A stretch of 64,000 nt of DNA from Hyphomicrobiales bacterium. GTDB lineage: Bacteria > Pseudomonadota > Alphaproteobacteria > Rhizobiales > Beijerinckiaceae. The stretch is taken from positions 1-64,000 of the forward strand of contig JAIXSR010000140.1 in assembly GCA_027484605.1 (NCBI GenBank). Reading direction: 5' to 3'. Within the stretch, counting starts at the first letter, position 1. Every line of letters begins with the position of its first letter. Below the pieces are notes generated by a model, which did no database searches, was not told where the DNA came from, and saw nothing but the letters and a program-made list of their open reading frames with translations. Below are positions 45,359-55,015 of the stretch, one piece after another. A program made the position numbers and the translations under genes.

Positions 45359-46324
45359 TCAGCCCGCCTCGACCATCGGGGCCAGCATCGCCTTGAGCTT
45401 GTTGAGATCGGCCGCGAAAAGCCGGATCCCCTCGGCGAGCTTTTCGGTTGCCATGGCATTCTCGTTCATCGCCCAGCGGAAGGAGGCCTCGTCGACCGCG
45501 ATCCGCGCCGGAGCCGGTGCACCGCTGCTGTCAGGTGACAGCGCCCGGGCGAGCGGCCCGTTATCCTGCGCCAGCTGGTCGAGCAGGGCCGGAGCGATGG
45601 TCAGCCGGTCGCAGCCGGCCAGCGCCTCGATCTCGCCGAGATTGCGGAACGACGCGCCCATCACCACGGTCCGGTGGCCATGCGCCTTGTAATAGGCATA
45701 GATCGACCGGACCGAGACCACGCCGGGATCGGTCTCGGCGGTGTAATCCTGTCCCGTCGCCTTCTTATACCAGTCGAGGATCCGCCCGACGAAGGGCGAG
45801 ATCAGGAAAGCACCGGCCTCCGCCGCCGCGACCGCCTGGGCGAGGCCGAACAGCAGCGTCAGGTTGCAGTCGATGCCGTCTTTCTGGAGGATCTCCGCCG
45901 CGCGGATCCCCTCCCAGGTCGAGGCGATCTTGATCAGGATCCGCTCGCGGCCGATGCCCCGGCTCTCGTAATCGGCGATGATCCGCCGCGCCTTGGCGAC
46001 AGTCCGGGCCGTGTCGAAGGACAGGTCGGCATCGACCTCGGTGGAGACGCGGCCCGGCACCCGGCGGGTCAGTTCGGAGCCGAAGGTCACGGCGAGCCGG
46101 TCGCAGGCAGCCTCGACGCGCTGGGCGCCGGCAAGGTTCTGTGCGCGGGCCCAGGCCACGGCTTCCTCGACCAGCGGGCGATAGACAGGCATTTCCGCAG
46201 CCTTGAGGATCAGCGTCGGGTTGGTCGTGCAATCCGTGGGCTTGAACGCCTCGATGGCGGCCATGTCGCCGGTATCGGCGACCACAACGGTCATGGCCTT
46301 CAATTGTTCGAGCTTGCTGGGCAT
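45359..46324 (-). CDS. tal: Transaldolase
   Basis: A 321-residue TalB-type transaldolase of the pentose phosphate pathway: [32 protein letters not shown], Schiff-base Lys in [52 protein letters not shown]. Length is normal. It completes the sugar-phosphate set with the transketolases 30 kb away. It follows the fatty-acid-type regulator by 18 bp on the same strand. Confidence 0.95.
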   Translation of the reverse strand: MPSKLEQLKAMTVVVADTGDMAAIEAFKPTDCTTNPTLILKAAEMPVYRPLVEEAVAWARAQNLAGAQRVEAACDRLAVTFGSELTRRVPGRVSTEVDADLSFDTARTVAKARRIIADYESRGIGRERILIKIASTWEGIRAAEILQKDGIDCNLTLLFGLAQAVAAAEAGAFLISPFVGRILDWYKKATGQDYTAETDPGVVSVRSIYAYYKAHGHRTVVMGASFRNLGEIEALAGCDRLTIAPALLDQLAQDNGPLARALSPDSSGAPAPARIAVDEASFRWAMNENAMATEKLAEGIRLFAADLNKLKAMLAPMVEAG

Positions 46325-46342
46325 TCCGGCGCCATTCCTTCC

Positions 46343-47770
46343 TCAACCGCCCATCGAATAGGTCGACAGGCCGCGCTTGTTTTCGTCGATGGACAGCCGC
46401 TGCGCAAGCGCCGGCATGGCCCGGTCGGCACAATCCGTCCGCGGGCAGGTCCGGCACGAGACGCCGATCGGCGTGACGACCTGCGGATCGTCGAGATTGA
46501 GGCCATCAGCATAGACAATCTCGCGGGCATGGGAAATCGCGGTGCCGAGCCCGATCGCCAGCGTGCCCGCGCGCTGCGGCATGCCGCCCCGGATGAAGGC
46601 CCGGCCGGCCGGCGTGAGCGTCCGGGCGATGCAGAAGAACTGGCTGCCATCCGGCATCTTCGAGACCTGCACCCGCAGCATGCCGGGCGTGGCGAAGGCA
46701 TCATAGACATTCCAGCGCGGGCAGGCCGCGCCGAACCGGGCGATCTGGATCCCGGACAGCGAGAAGCGCTTCGAGATGTTGCCGGCAATATCGACCCGGA
46801 TCAGATGGAAGGGAATCCCTTCATTGCCCGGGCGCTGCAGGGTCGTGAGCCGATGGCAGACCTGCTCGAAGGACAGGCCGAACCGGTGCTGGAGGATGTC
46901 GATCGCGTAACGCGTGCTCCGCGCCGCCTCGAGGAAACGGTCATAGGGCGCCATCACGGCCGCGGCGAAGTAATTGGCGAGCGCCGAGGCGGCCAGCGCA
47001 TCCGCCTCCGGGCTGGAGGATTTGCCACCGGAAACCGCCTGGTCGATTTCCTTCCGGTAGCCGAGAAAGGCGATCTGGTGCGCCAGCTGGAAGGTCCGGC
47101 TCGGCAGGGGCAGCAGCTCCGAGAGCATCAGCCGCCGGGTCAGCGGGTTGTAGTGGCGCAGCAGGCCCTGCATCGCATCGACCGAGGCGATCTCGACATC
47201 GACCGCGAAGCGCATGTTCAGCACCTTCACCAGATCCTGCTGGAGCGTCAGCAGCGCGAGGCCATTCTCCTGCCAGAGCTGCTCGGCCGCTTCCTCCAGC
47301 TCGACGAAATGGTTGCGGCGGCGCTGCAGGAATTCGGTGACCTCTTCGGAGGGCAGCGCATGGATGCCGCCCTCGCCATCGGCCTCGTCGCCGAAACTGC
47401 CATCCCCGGCCCCGCCGCGCCGATAGGCCTGGTACAGGGCCAGGAAGGCCCGCCCCATGGCCGGCAATTGCGCCACCAGTTCCTTCACGTCGCTGGCTTT
47501 CACGTCAGCCGCCTCGAAGACCGGGTCCGACAGCGCTTCCATCAGGTCGGTCTGGAGCTGCTCGTCGCCCTCTCCGCCGAGGCTGGCGAGGTCCACCTGG
47601 AACTTCTCGGCGAGCCGCAGCAGCACCGGAACCGTGACCGGGCGCTGGTTGCTCTCGATCAGGTTGAGATAGCTCGGCGAGATCGCGAGTTCGGCCGCCA
47701 TCTGCGCCTGGCTGAGCCGGCGCTCCTGGCGGAGGCGGCGGATCTTGCCGCCGATCCGGAGAGATTTCAT
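46343..47770 (-). CDS. XRE/ScfR-RamB-type short-chain fatty-acyl regulator
   Basis: A 475-residue regulator. N-terminal XRE HTH (SLRIGGKIRRLRQERRLSQA, ELAISPSYLNLIESNQRPVT), an ImmA/IrrE-like central segment (HFVELEEAAEQLWQENGLAL) and a C-terminal DUF2083 domain with a CxxC-type cluster (GVSCRTCPRTDCADRAMPA). RamB/ScfR relatives control glyoxylate-shunt and fatty-acid genes. The gene is divergent from aceA with tandem TTTACAA elements upstream, consistent with control of aceA and autoregulation. Confidence 0.9.
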   Translation of the reverse strand: MKSLRIGGKIRRLRQERRLSQAQMAAELAISPSYLNLIESNQRPVTVPVLLRLAEKFQVDLASLGGEGDEQLQTDLMEALSDPVFEAADVKASDVKELVAQLPAMGRAFLALYQAYRRGGAGDGSFGDEADGEGGIHALPSEEVTEFLQRRRNHFVELEEAAEQLWQENGLALLTLQQDLVKVLNMRFAVDVEIASVDAMQGLLRHYNPLTRRLMLSELLPLPSRTFQLAHQIAFLGYRKEIDQAVSGGKSSSPEADALAASALANYFAAAVMAPYDRFLEAARSTRYAIDILQHRFGLSFEQVCHRLTTLQRPGNEGIPFHLIRVDIAGNISKRFSLSGIQIARFGAACPRWNVYDAFATPGMLRVQVSKMPDGSQFFCIARTLTPAGRAFIRGGMPQRAGTLAIGLGTAISHAREIVYADGLNLDDPQVVTPIGVSCRTCPRTDCADRAMPALAQRLSIDENKRGLSTYSMGG

Positions 47771-47789
47771 GAAGCCTCCAGTAAAATTA

Positions 47790-47803
47790 TTTACAATTTA
47801 CAA
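47790..47803. promoter_or_regulatory. Tandem TTTACAA elements upstream of the ScfR/RamB-type gene
   Basis: TTTACAA at 47790-47796 and again at 47797-47803, ending 20-33 bp before the regulator start codon. An inverted copy lies near aceA (47908-47914). Confidence 0.55.
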
Positions 47804-47907
47804 CATTACATTTGTCGGCATGTCAAGTATTTTCCGCATTTCTCGCCTAATTCCAACGACTTATTGCATCTGCGAACGCCGCATGAGAGGAGATGGCCTG
47901 TGAAGGC

Positions 47908-47914
47908 TTGTAAA
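47908..47914. promoter_or_regulatory. TTGTAAA element upstream of aceA
   Basis: The reverse complement of the TTTACAA units at 47790-47803, placed ~74 bp before the aceA start. It is followed by a related half site (gtttgc). Confidence 0.4.
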
Positions 47915-47987
47915 TGATGTTTGCTTGCTCCGGCATCAGGGATGAGCCGCGCATCCTCGACGATCTACAGACTTGAAAGGAAAGACC

Positions 47988-49280
<1,293 letters not shown>

Positions 49281-49423
49281 ATCCTGGGGCCGAGTATACC
49301 CTTCGGGCCGGTGCTCATCCCCCGGCCTTCGACTGGCCGGATCGCGGTCTCCCCCGCGATCCGGTACTTCTCCCGACAACTGACAAGAACGCGTTCCGCT
49401 CGGGGACAGAAAGGAGAACCACG

Positions 49424-49642
49424 ATGCTACGGCAATTCTGGGTCATTGGTGGCGAATATCAGTGCGTGGAGTTCCACGAGGTCATTCCGGGGAGTGCGCG
49501 CGTATTCGGGCCGTTCTCCTCCTACGAGGAAGCCAATCGGGTCTGGCGCGAGCGCTCGCTCGCCAGCCGGTCCTCGGCCACCACGCGCTATTCCATCGTG
49601 GCGAACGCGCCCAATCCGAACCGCCAGCACGAAGCAGCATAA
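49424..49642 (+). CDS. DUF4170 small protein
   Basis: A 72-residue soluble protein of the alphaproteobacterial DUF4170 family: LRQFWVIGGEYQCVEFHEV, FGPFSSYEEANRVWRERSL, TTRYSIVA. Function unknown. A strong SD (aAAGGAGaaccacg) precedes the ATG and a textbook terminator follows 47 bp after the stop, so it is clearly expressed as a short unit after aceA. Confidence 0.82.
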   Translation: MLRQFWVIGGEYQCVEFHEVIPGSARVFGPFSSYEEANRVWRERSLASRSSATTRYSIVANAPNPNRQHEAA

Positions 49643-49688
49643 ACCCATGGCGGCATAATCAACTGGAGGAATCGCCGGAGCAGGCGAG

Positions 49689-49713
49689 GCCGGGTCTTCG
49701 GGCCCGGCTTTTT
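49689..49713 (+). terminator. Intrinsic terminator after the DUF4170 gene
   Basis: Stem gccgggtc / ggcccggc closed by a ttcg tetraloop (49689-49708), followed by T5. The best factor-independent terminator in the right half of the window. Confidence 0.9.
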
Positions 49714-49816
49714 CCATTTCCGGGGCTCTCTGCCCGCATCTTGCCGATTGTTGCTTGCCTTTGCCCTGCCTCCATGTCATGAGCCCGCCCCCGCCAATCG
49801 AGAGGGCAATCCGGCC

Positions 49817-50758
49817 ATGCGCAACCCGCAATCGGGCTCCGAATTCTCCCTGTCGCACCTGCTCGACGATATCCGCGACCATGTCCGGCCGGCTTTCGGG
49901 CGCGGCCGCGTCGCGGATTACATCCCCGAACTGGCCGGCATCGACCCGCGCAAGTTCGGGATGGCGGTCGTCACGCTGGATGGCGAGGAAGTCGGTACGG
50001 GTGATTGCGACGAGCCCTTCTCGCTCCAGAGCATCACCAAGCTGTTCGCGCTGATCCTCGCGCTGAACCGGGGCGGTGACGAGATCTGGACACGCGTCGG
50101 CAAGGAGCCCTCGGGCACGGCCTTCAACCACCTCGCGATCCTCGAGGCGGAACAGGGCGCCCCGCGCAATCCCTTCGTCAATGCCGGGGCCCTGGCCGTC
50201 ACCGATTACCTGATGGGCCGCAGCCCGGATGTGGCGGCGCTGATGGCCGGGCTGGTCCGCGTCAGCGGCGGCATTGCCGATGGCCGCGTCAACGAGGCCG
50301 TGGCCCTGTCCGAGCAGGCAACTGCCCACAAGAACCGGGCGATTGCCCATATCCTCAAGGTCCATGGCACGATCGACCATGCCCCGGATGCCGTGGTCGA
50401 TGCCTATTGCCGGCAATGCGCACTGGAATTCTCGGCGCGGGGCCTCGCCAGGGCTGCGCTTCCGCTGGCCGCCTCCGGCTTCTCGCCCTTCTCCCGCGAG
50501 ACGATCATGCCGGCGCGCCTCGCCCGCCGCGTCAATGCCGTGATGATGACCTGCGGCATGTATGAATCCACCGGCAGCTTCGCCTATCGCGTCGGCCTCC
50601 CGGCCAAGAGCGGCGTCGGCGGCGGCATTGTCGCCGTCGCGCCGGGGCGCGGCGCGGTCGCCGTCTGGTCGCCCGAGCTGGACCGGGTCGGCAATTCCCT
50701 CGTCGGCACGATTGCCCTGGAGCTCTTCGTGCAGAATGCGGGCTGGTCGGTGCTCTGA
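49817..50758 (+). CDS. glsA: Glutaminase
   Basis: A 313-residue serine-type glutaminase hydrolysing glutamine to glutamate and ammonia. The beta-lactamase-like SxxK is in FSLQSITKLFAL; other family stretches are PSGTAFNHLAILEAEQGAPR, NPFVNAGALAVTDYL and GLPAKSGVGGGIVAVAPGRG. I chose the ATG at 49817 over a longer frame. Convergent with usg, 10 bp apart. Confidence 0.95.
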   Translation: MRNPQSGSEFSLSHLLDDIRDHVRPAFGRGRVADYIPELAGIDPRKFGMAVVTLDGEEVGTGDCDEPFSLQSITKLFALILALNRGGDEIWTRVGKEPSGTAFNHLAILEAEQGAPRNPFVNAGALAVTDYLMGRSPDVAALMAGLVRVSGGIADGRVNEAVALSEQATAHKNRAIAHILKVHGTIDHAPDAVVDAYCRQCALEFSARGLARAALPLAASGFSPFSRETIMPARLARRVNAVMMTCGMYESTGSFAYRVGLPAKSGVGGGIVAVAPGRGAVAVWSPELDRVGNSLVGTIALELFVQNAGWSVL

Positions 50759-50768
50759 ACATACGTCC

Positions 50769-51038
50769 CTAGTTCAGGCGGAACTCGACGCCGACTTTCC
50801 GGATTTCCGCCGGCGTGATCAGCCGGTTATGCGCCACCTTGATCGAATGCAGCGCGCCCTCGATCTCGCGGCGCCAGAAGTCGACGAACCGGTGCAGGAC
50901 CGGGAAATTCGGATAGACATCATAATCCTGCCAGATGAATTCCTGCAGCAGGACCGGATGGTCCGGCAGGCGATAGAGAATGCTGGCCGTCGTCAGGCCA
51001 TATCCTTCGAGCTGGCGGCGGAATTGCAGATCAACCAT
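50769..51038 (-). CDS. usg: Usg family protein
   Basis: An 89-residue protein of the Usg family, typical of alphaproteobacteria: LEGYGLTTASILYRLPDHPV, LLQEFIWQDYDVYPNFPVLH, RFVDFWRREIEGALHSIKVA. Named for its position upstream of trp genes in some species; biochemical role unknown. No trp gene is nearby here. Confidence 0.92.
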   Translation of the reverse strand: MVDLQFRRQLEGYGLTTASILYRLPDHPVLLQEFIWQDYDVYPNFPVLHRFVDFWRREIEGALHSIKVAHNRLITPAEIRKVGVEFRLN

Positions 51039-51097
51039 GGCGTCCCCCTTTCTGGCGCGAGCCCCGATATTTCACCGCGGAATTCGTTGCGCAGAAG

Positions 51098-51125
51098 TTG
51101 ACAAACGGCCGCAGGAGTGTAAAAA
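51098..51125 (+). promoter_or_regulatory. Sigma-70-like promoter ahead of the CDF gene
   Basis: TTGACA (51098-51103), 16-nt spacer, TAAAAA (51120-51125), in the most A/T-rich part of the 260-bp gap. Confidence 0.5.
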
Positions 51126-51142
51126 AGCCTAGAAATTCCAAA

Positions 51143-51175
51143 TTGTTAGCAGCAATGTTTGCCGGCTGCCAACAA
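51143..51175 (+). promoter_or_regulatory. Inverted repeat in the CDF leader
   Basis: ttgttagcagc (51143-51153) and gctgccaacaa (51165-51175) form 11-bp arms with one mismatch and an 11-nt spacer, just downstream of the promoter. It could be a metal-responsive operator or an RNA hairpin. Confidence 0.4.
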
Positions 51176-51298
51176 AGACACCTCCCGAAGGCCTGAATCC
51201 GCCCCGTCATCGGAAAATCCGGACGGAGGGGCTTGACCGGAGCCCGGGCCTCCGTCACGGAAACGCTGTTTTCCGCAACGCAGCACAGGAGGCGCGAT

Positions 51299-52189
51299 AT
51301 GCAGGATCGTGCATCCTTACTCGCGCTGGGCACCATCGCGATCGGCCTCGTCGTGCTCGGCCTGAAGTTCGGCGCCTATTGGCTGACGGGTTCGGTCGCG
51401 CTCTATTCCGACGCGCTGGAAAGCTGCGTGAATGTTGTCGCGGCCCTGGTGACATTCGGCGCCCTGCTCGTCAGCGCCAAGCCGGCCGATGCCCGGCATC
51501 CCTATGGTCACCAGAAGATCGAATACATTGCCGCGGTTTTCGAGGGCGCGCTGATCCTGCTGGCCGCCGTTGCCGTCTTCCACGCCGCCTGGGAATCCTG
51601 GCGGAACCCGAAGCCGGTCACGATCGATCCCCTCGGCATCGGCCTCAACGTGGCTGCCGGGCTGATCAATGGCGGCTGGGCGGCCCTGCTCATGGCCCGG
51701 GCCCGGTCCCTGCGTTCGCCCGCCCTCCGGGCAGACGGCCAGCATCTGATGACCGATGTGATCTCCTCCATCGGCGTGCTGGCAGCCCTTGTGATCGCTG
51801 TGGCGACCGGCCTGCCCTGGCTGGACCCCCTGCTCGCCTGCCTCGTCGCCGTCAACATCCTCGTTTCCGGCTGGAAGCTGATGCAGCAATCCTTCTCCGG
51901 CCTGCTCGACGAGGCTGCCGCCCCGGAGGAACTGGAGCGGATCCGCGCCCTCATCGCCCTCCATGCCGAAGGCGCGATCGAGGCGCATGACCTGCGCACG
52001 CGGCATTCCGGCCGTCTCACCTTCATCGAATTCCATCTCGTCGTGCCGGCCGAAATGCGCGTCGACCGCGCCCATGACATCTGCGACCGCATCGAGGCCG
52101 CCCTGAAGGAGGCCGTCGGTGCGGCGATGATCACCATCCATGTCGAACCGGAGAACAAGGCCAAGCACCAGGGCATCGTCGTCTTGTAA
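51299..52189 (+). CDS. Cation diffusion facilitator (metal efflux)
   Basis: A 296-residue CDF transporter with six TM segments (LALGTIAIGLVVLGLKFGAY, FEGALILLAAVAVFHAAW and others). Metal-site residues in SVALYSDALESCVNV (Asp, Glu) and ADGQHLMTDVISS (His, Asp). The C-terminal cytoplasmic dimerisation domain is present (IEAHDLRTRHSGRLTFIEFH). AGGAGG lies 6 nt before the ATG, which fixes the start. It exports Zn, Mn or similar divalent ions; the ion cannot be assigned. Confidence 0.93.
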   Translation: MQDRASLLALGTIAIGLVVLGLKFGAYWLTGSVALYSDALESCVNVVAALVTFGALLVSAKPADARHPYGHQKIEYIAAVFEGALILLAAVAVFHAAWESWRNPKPVTIDPLGIGLNVAAGLINGGWAALLMARARSLRSPALRADGQHLMTDVISSIGVLAALVIAVATGLPWLDPLLACLVAVNILVSGWKLMQQSFSGLLDEAAAPEELERIRALIALHAEGAIEAHDLRTRHSGRLTFIEFHLVVPAEMRVDRAHDICDRIEAALKEAVGAAMITIHVEPENKAKHQGIVVL

Positions 52190-52254
52190 TCCCGCCCGAT
52201 TCGGCCGAGCCTGATTGCCGGTTTTTGACGATTCGCGAGGGTCCGGAGCCTGCC

Positions 52255-52833
52255 ATGCCGTCCTTCCTGGCTGACAATGCCCCCTATCTGCTCCTGGCCG
52301 TCGTCGGATTCTGGTTTGCGGCGCGGTTCCTCGTGATGCCCGGCCGGGGGCGCGGCGGCCTGGCCGGCATGTTCCGGCGCGAGGCGCCGGTCAGCGAGGG
52401 CGGGCTCGATCAGGCCGCGATCCGCACCCTTGTCGAGGATAGCCGCGCCTTCGCCCGCCAGCGCCCGGATCTCCGGGGTCTGCTGCTCGCCGGCGGGTTT
52501 GCTGCCGGCACCGCCCGGCCGGATGCGCGCGTTTTCCTGATCTTTCTTGCCGAGAATCCGGCTGCCTATGCCGGCCCGGAGAGCCTTTCCGGCTGGCCCT
52601 ATCCGGCGCGCGGTCACGGGATCGTCACGCAGGAAAGCGGAGCCGAGGATGGCGCGATGCTTCATCGCCTGACCTTGCGGGGCGCCCCGCCGGTCACGCT
52701 CGCCTTCATCGCGCTCGAGGGGCAGGGCCTGCCGGCACCGCTGGAATCGGCAGTTGGCGCGGGATGCCTTGTTCTCGACGATCCCTCGGGCCAGGCCCTG
52801 TCCCGCCGCCATGCCTGGCGCGAGCGACACTGA
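52255..52833 (+). CDS. Membrane-anchored protein with degenerate nucleotidyltransferase-like fold
   Basis: A 192-residue protein of unrecognised family. One TM near the N-terminus (YLLLAVVGFWFAARFLV), then a cytosolic domain with LRGLLLAGGFAAGTARPDAR and VFLIFLAENPAAY. The GSxARGxARPDSDxDL motif of Pol-beta-type nucleotidyltransferases can be seen in outline, but both metal-binding Asp are absent (PDARVFLIF). The result is probably a non-catalytic sensor or scaffold. Start ATG at 52255; an upstream TTG is unlikely. Convergent with the nitroreductase gene. Confidence 0.65.
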   Translation: MPSFLADNAPYLLLAVVGFWFAARFLVMPGRGRGGLAGMFRREAPVSEGGLDQAAIRTLVEDSRAFARQRPDLRGLLLAGGFAAGTARPDARVFLIFLAENPAAYAGPESLSGWPYPARGHGIVTQESGAEDGAMLHRLTLRGAPPVTLAFIALEGQGLPAPLESAVGAGCLVLDDPSGQALSRRHAWRERH

Positions 52834-52843
52834 ACCCGGCGGT

Positions 52844-53428
52844 TCAGCCGTTCCAGGTCCGGAAGACGCTGTCGAGGGCCGGCTTCGGCTTGGCCGGCGG
52901 CCAGTCCTGCGTGGAACCAATGGCCACGATCGAGACGAAATGCTCGTTCGGTCCGAGCCCGAAACCCTCGCGGAACGCCTTCGTTTCCAGGAAGCGGCCC
53001 GAACGGATCGCCGCGGCAAAGCCGAGCGCCTGCACGGCAAGCACCAGGTTTTCAAGGGCGCAGCCCACGGCGAGCCATTGGTCGGAAGCGGGGATCTTCG
53101 GATGCGTCGGCTCGATCCGGGCGATGACGCCCACGAGACAGGGGCCCTGATAGGCCTTTTCCCGCGCGCGCTGGATCTCCTCCTCGGGCGCTTCCGGGGT
53201 CATCTCCCGCGTCGCCGCGCCGAGAAGGTCGGCCAGCCTGTCCCGGGCGGGATCCGCGAGGGCAAGGAAGCGGAACGGCACGATCCGCCCGTGATCCGGC
53301 GCCCGCGACGCCGCCTCGACGATCAGCCGGAGCTGTGATTCATCAGGGCCGGGCGCGGCCAGCATCCGGGCATTCGCCGAGCGGCGGGCGAACAGGGCGT
53401 CGATCACGGGGTGGGAATGGGGCGTCAT
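52844..53428 (-). CDS. Nitroreductase-family FMN oxidoreductase (YdjA-like)
   Basis: A 194-residue minimal nitroreductase: ALFARRSANARMLAAPGPDE, EAASRAPDHGRIVPFRFLAL, QWLAVGCALENLVLAVQALG, FAAAIRSGRF. The length and PDHGR motif fit the YdjA/NfnB-small group. FMN-dependent NAD(P)H reduction of nitro or quinone compounds is expected. ATG at 53428 chosen. Confidence 0.88.
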   Translation of the reverse strand: MTPHSHPVIDALFARRSANARMLAAPGPDESQLRLIVEAASRAPDHGRIVPFRFLALADPARDRLADLLGAATREMTPEAPEEEIQRAREKAYQGPCLVGVIARIEPTHPKIPASDQWLAVGCALENLVLAVQALGFAAAIRSGRFLETKAFREGFGLGPNEHFVSIVAIGSTQDWPPAKPKPALDSVFRTWNG

Positions 53429-53631
53429 GGCATGTCCTGCGGCAGGTGAGCTCCGGAGGTAAGCCGCGATTCCGGGTGCGGCAAGGGGCATCCCGGTGCG
53501 GCAAGGGACAAACGCGGCTCCTGGTCCGGAAACGGACCGGCGGAACGTGCTGATTTTGTCACGAGTGTGGCTTGCGCCATACAGCCAGCCCCCGGGGGCT
53601 CTTCTAGGGTCAAGCCCTGAAAGGATGGGAC

Positions 53632-54924
53632 ATGGCGATCGAATCGCACAATGCCACCGGGCCGGATGATCCCGCCAAGGCAGCGGCAGGCATGCTGCTG
53701 CGGTTCGGCTTTGCGATTCTCGCCATTGTCACGCCGAGCGCCACGTTGCTCTCGCGTTGGGTCATCGTGATTCTCGTGCCCATCGCCGCCGTCCTGATCA
53801 TCCTCGCGGTGCTTCTCCGGCGCGACCCTGCCCGTCTGGTGGATGCCTGCCGCGACGCCCTCGTCTCATGGCCGGGCGTCACGGCCGTCCTGCTGGTGAT
53901 CTGGGCGCTGTTCTCGCTGTCCTGGACACCGATGCCGGGCGAGGCTTCCGCCCGCTTTTTCAAGACGATCGGCGTTGTCCTGCTCGGCTTCATGGCTGTT
54001 CAGGCCCTGCCGCGGAAGATGCGTGCGACAAACCTCCATCTCGTGACGATCGGCGTCGCGCTCGGGGCTGTCCTGTTGCTGGCCGGCCGGGCCCTCGAAC
54101 TGGCCGGCCTCGCCTCGTTCCAGTTTCCCGCGGCGACGCCGGGCCGCGCCACGGTCCTGATTGCCTGTCTCGGCTGGGCGGCGGCAGCGTGGCTGATGAT
54201 CAAGAACCGCCGCTTGCTCGCCGCCATCCTTCTCGTGCTCATCTTCGCCGCAGCCCTGTCGGGCCCGACCGGCGAGGCCATCCTGCCGACAGGGATCGGC
54301 TTCCTCGTCTTCGCCCTCGCCTGGGCTGTCCCGGAGCGCGCCGGCCGCATCCTCGCCATCTTCTTTGCCCTGCTGGTCGGCATCGCGCCCTTCCTGCCGC
54401 TGCTCGCCAAACTCGCAACCCTGATTCCCGGCATCACGCCGGGTCAGGCGCTGGTCACCGGTGCGCTGTGGTGGGAACTGATCCAGCAGGATCCGCTCGC
54501 CGTGCTGACCGGCCGGGGAATCGAGGCCATCGGCAAGGCCCGGCTGGACGGCCTCGTGCCCGCGGCGGTGCCCAGCACGCTGATCTCCGATCTCTGGTTC
54601 GATCTCGGCCTGCTCGGGGCGCTGGCGACGGCCTTTCTGGTGTTCCTCACCTTCCGGGCTGCAGGGCGGTTCGGGCTGGAAGTGGCGCCCTTCGCACTGG
54701 CCGGCCTGGCCTCCGCCTTCACCTTCACCTTCCTCGAGCGCGGTGCCACGCAGACCTGGTGGCTGAACGGCATGACCGTCTTCGCAATCCTCCTGATGTC
54801 GGTGGAGCGCGGCCGGTACCGCACGGTCCGCCCCCGGGCTGCGATCGAACCGGACCTCGCGGCGAATGGCCGGTCCATGCGCATCGGGAATGTCTCCATG
54901 CATCCGGCTGATCCGATTCCGTGA
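53632..54924 (+). CDS. Polytopic membrane protein, O-antigen ligase/polymerase-like
   Basis: A 430-residue protein with 10-12 predicted TM segments (LLSRWVIVILVPIAAVLIIL, FALLVGIAPFLPLLAKLATL and others), a periplasmic loop with WWELIQQDPLAVLTGRGIEA, and STLISDLWFDLGLLGALATA. This is the O-antigen ligase / Wzy-C layout. No glycan cluster is adjacent, so the substrate is unknown. Confidence 0.65.
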   Translation: MAIESHNATGPDDPAKAAAGMLLRFGFAILAIVTPSATLLSRWVIVILVPIAAVLIILAVLLRRDPARLVDACRDALVSWPGVTAVLLVIWALFSLSWTPMPGEASARFFKTIGVVLLGFMAVQALPRKMRATNLHLVTIGVALGAVLLLAGRALELAGLASFQFPAATPGRATVLIACLGWAAAAWLMIKNRRLLAAILLVLIFAAALSGPTGEAILPTGIGFLVFALAWAVPERAGRILAIFFALLVGIAPFLPLLAKLATLIPGITPGQALVTGALWWELIQQDPLAVLTGRGIEAIGKARLDGLVPAAVPSTLISDLWFDLGLLGALATAFLVFLTFRAAGRFGLEVAPFALAGLASAFTFTFLERGATQTWWLNGMTVFAILLMSVERGRYRTVRPRAAIEPDLAANGRSMRIGNVSMHPADPIP

Positions 54925-55015
54925 AGTCGGGCATGGCCAAGGGCGTCCGATCCGCTAGAATGCAGCCTGATCCGGTGCGGCTCGCACCGCCCTTTCCCGA
55001 GATTGGACCCTGACC

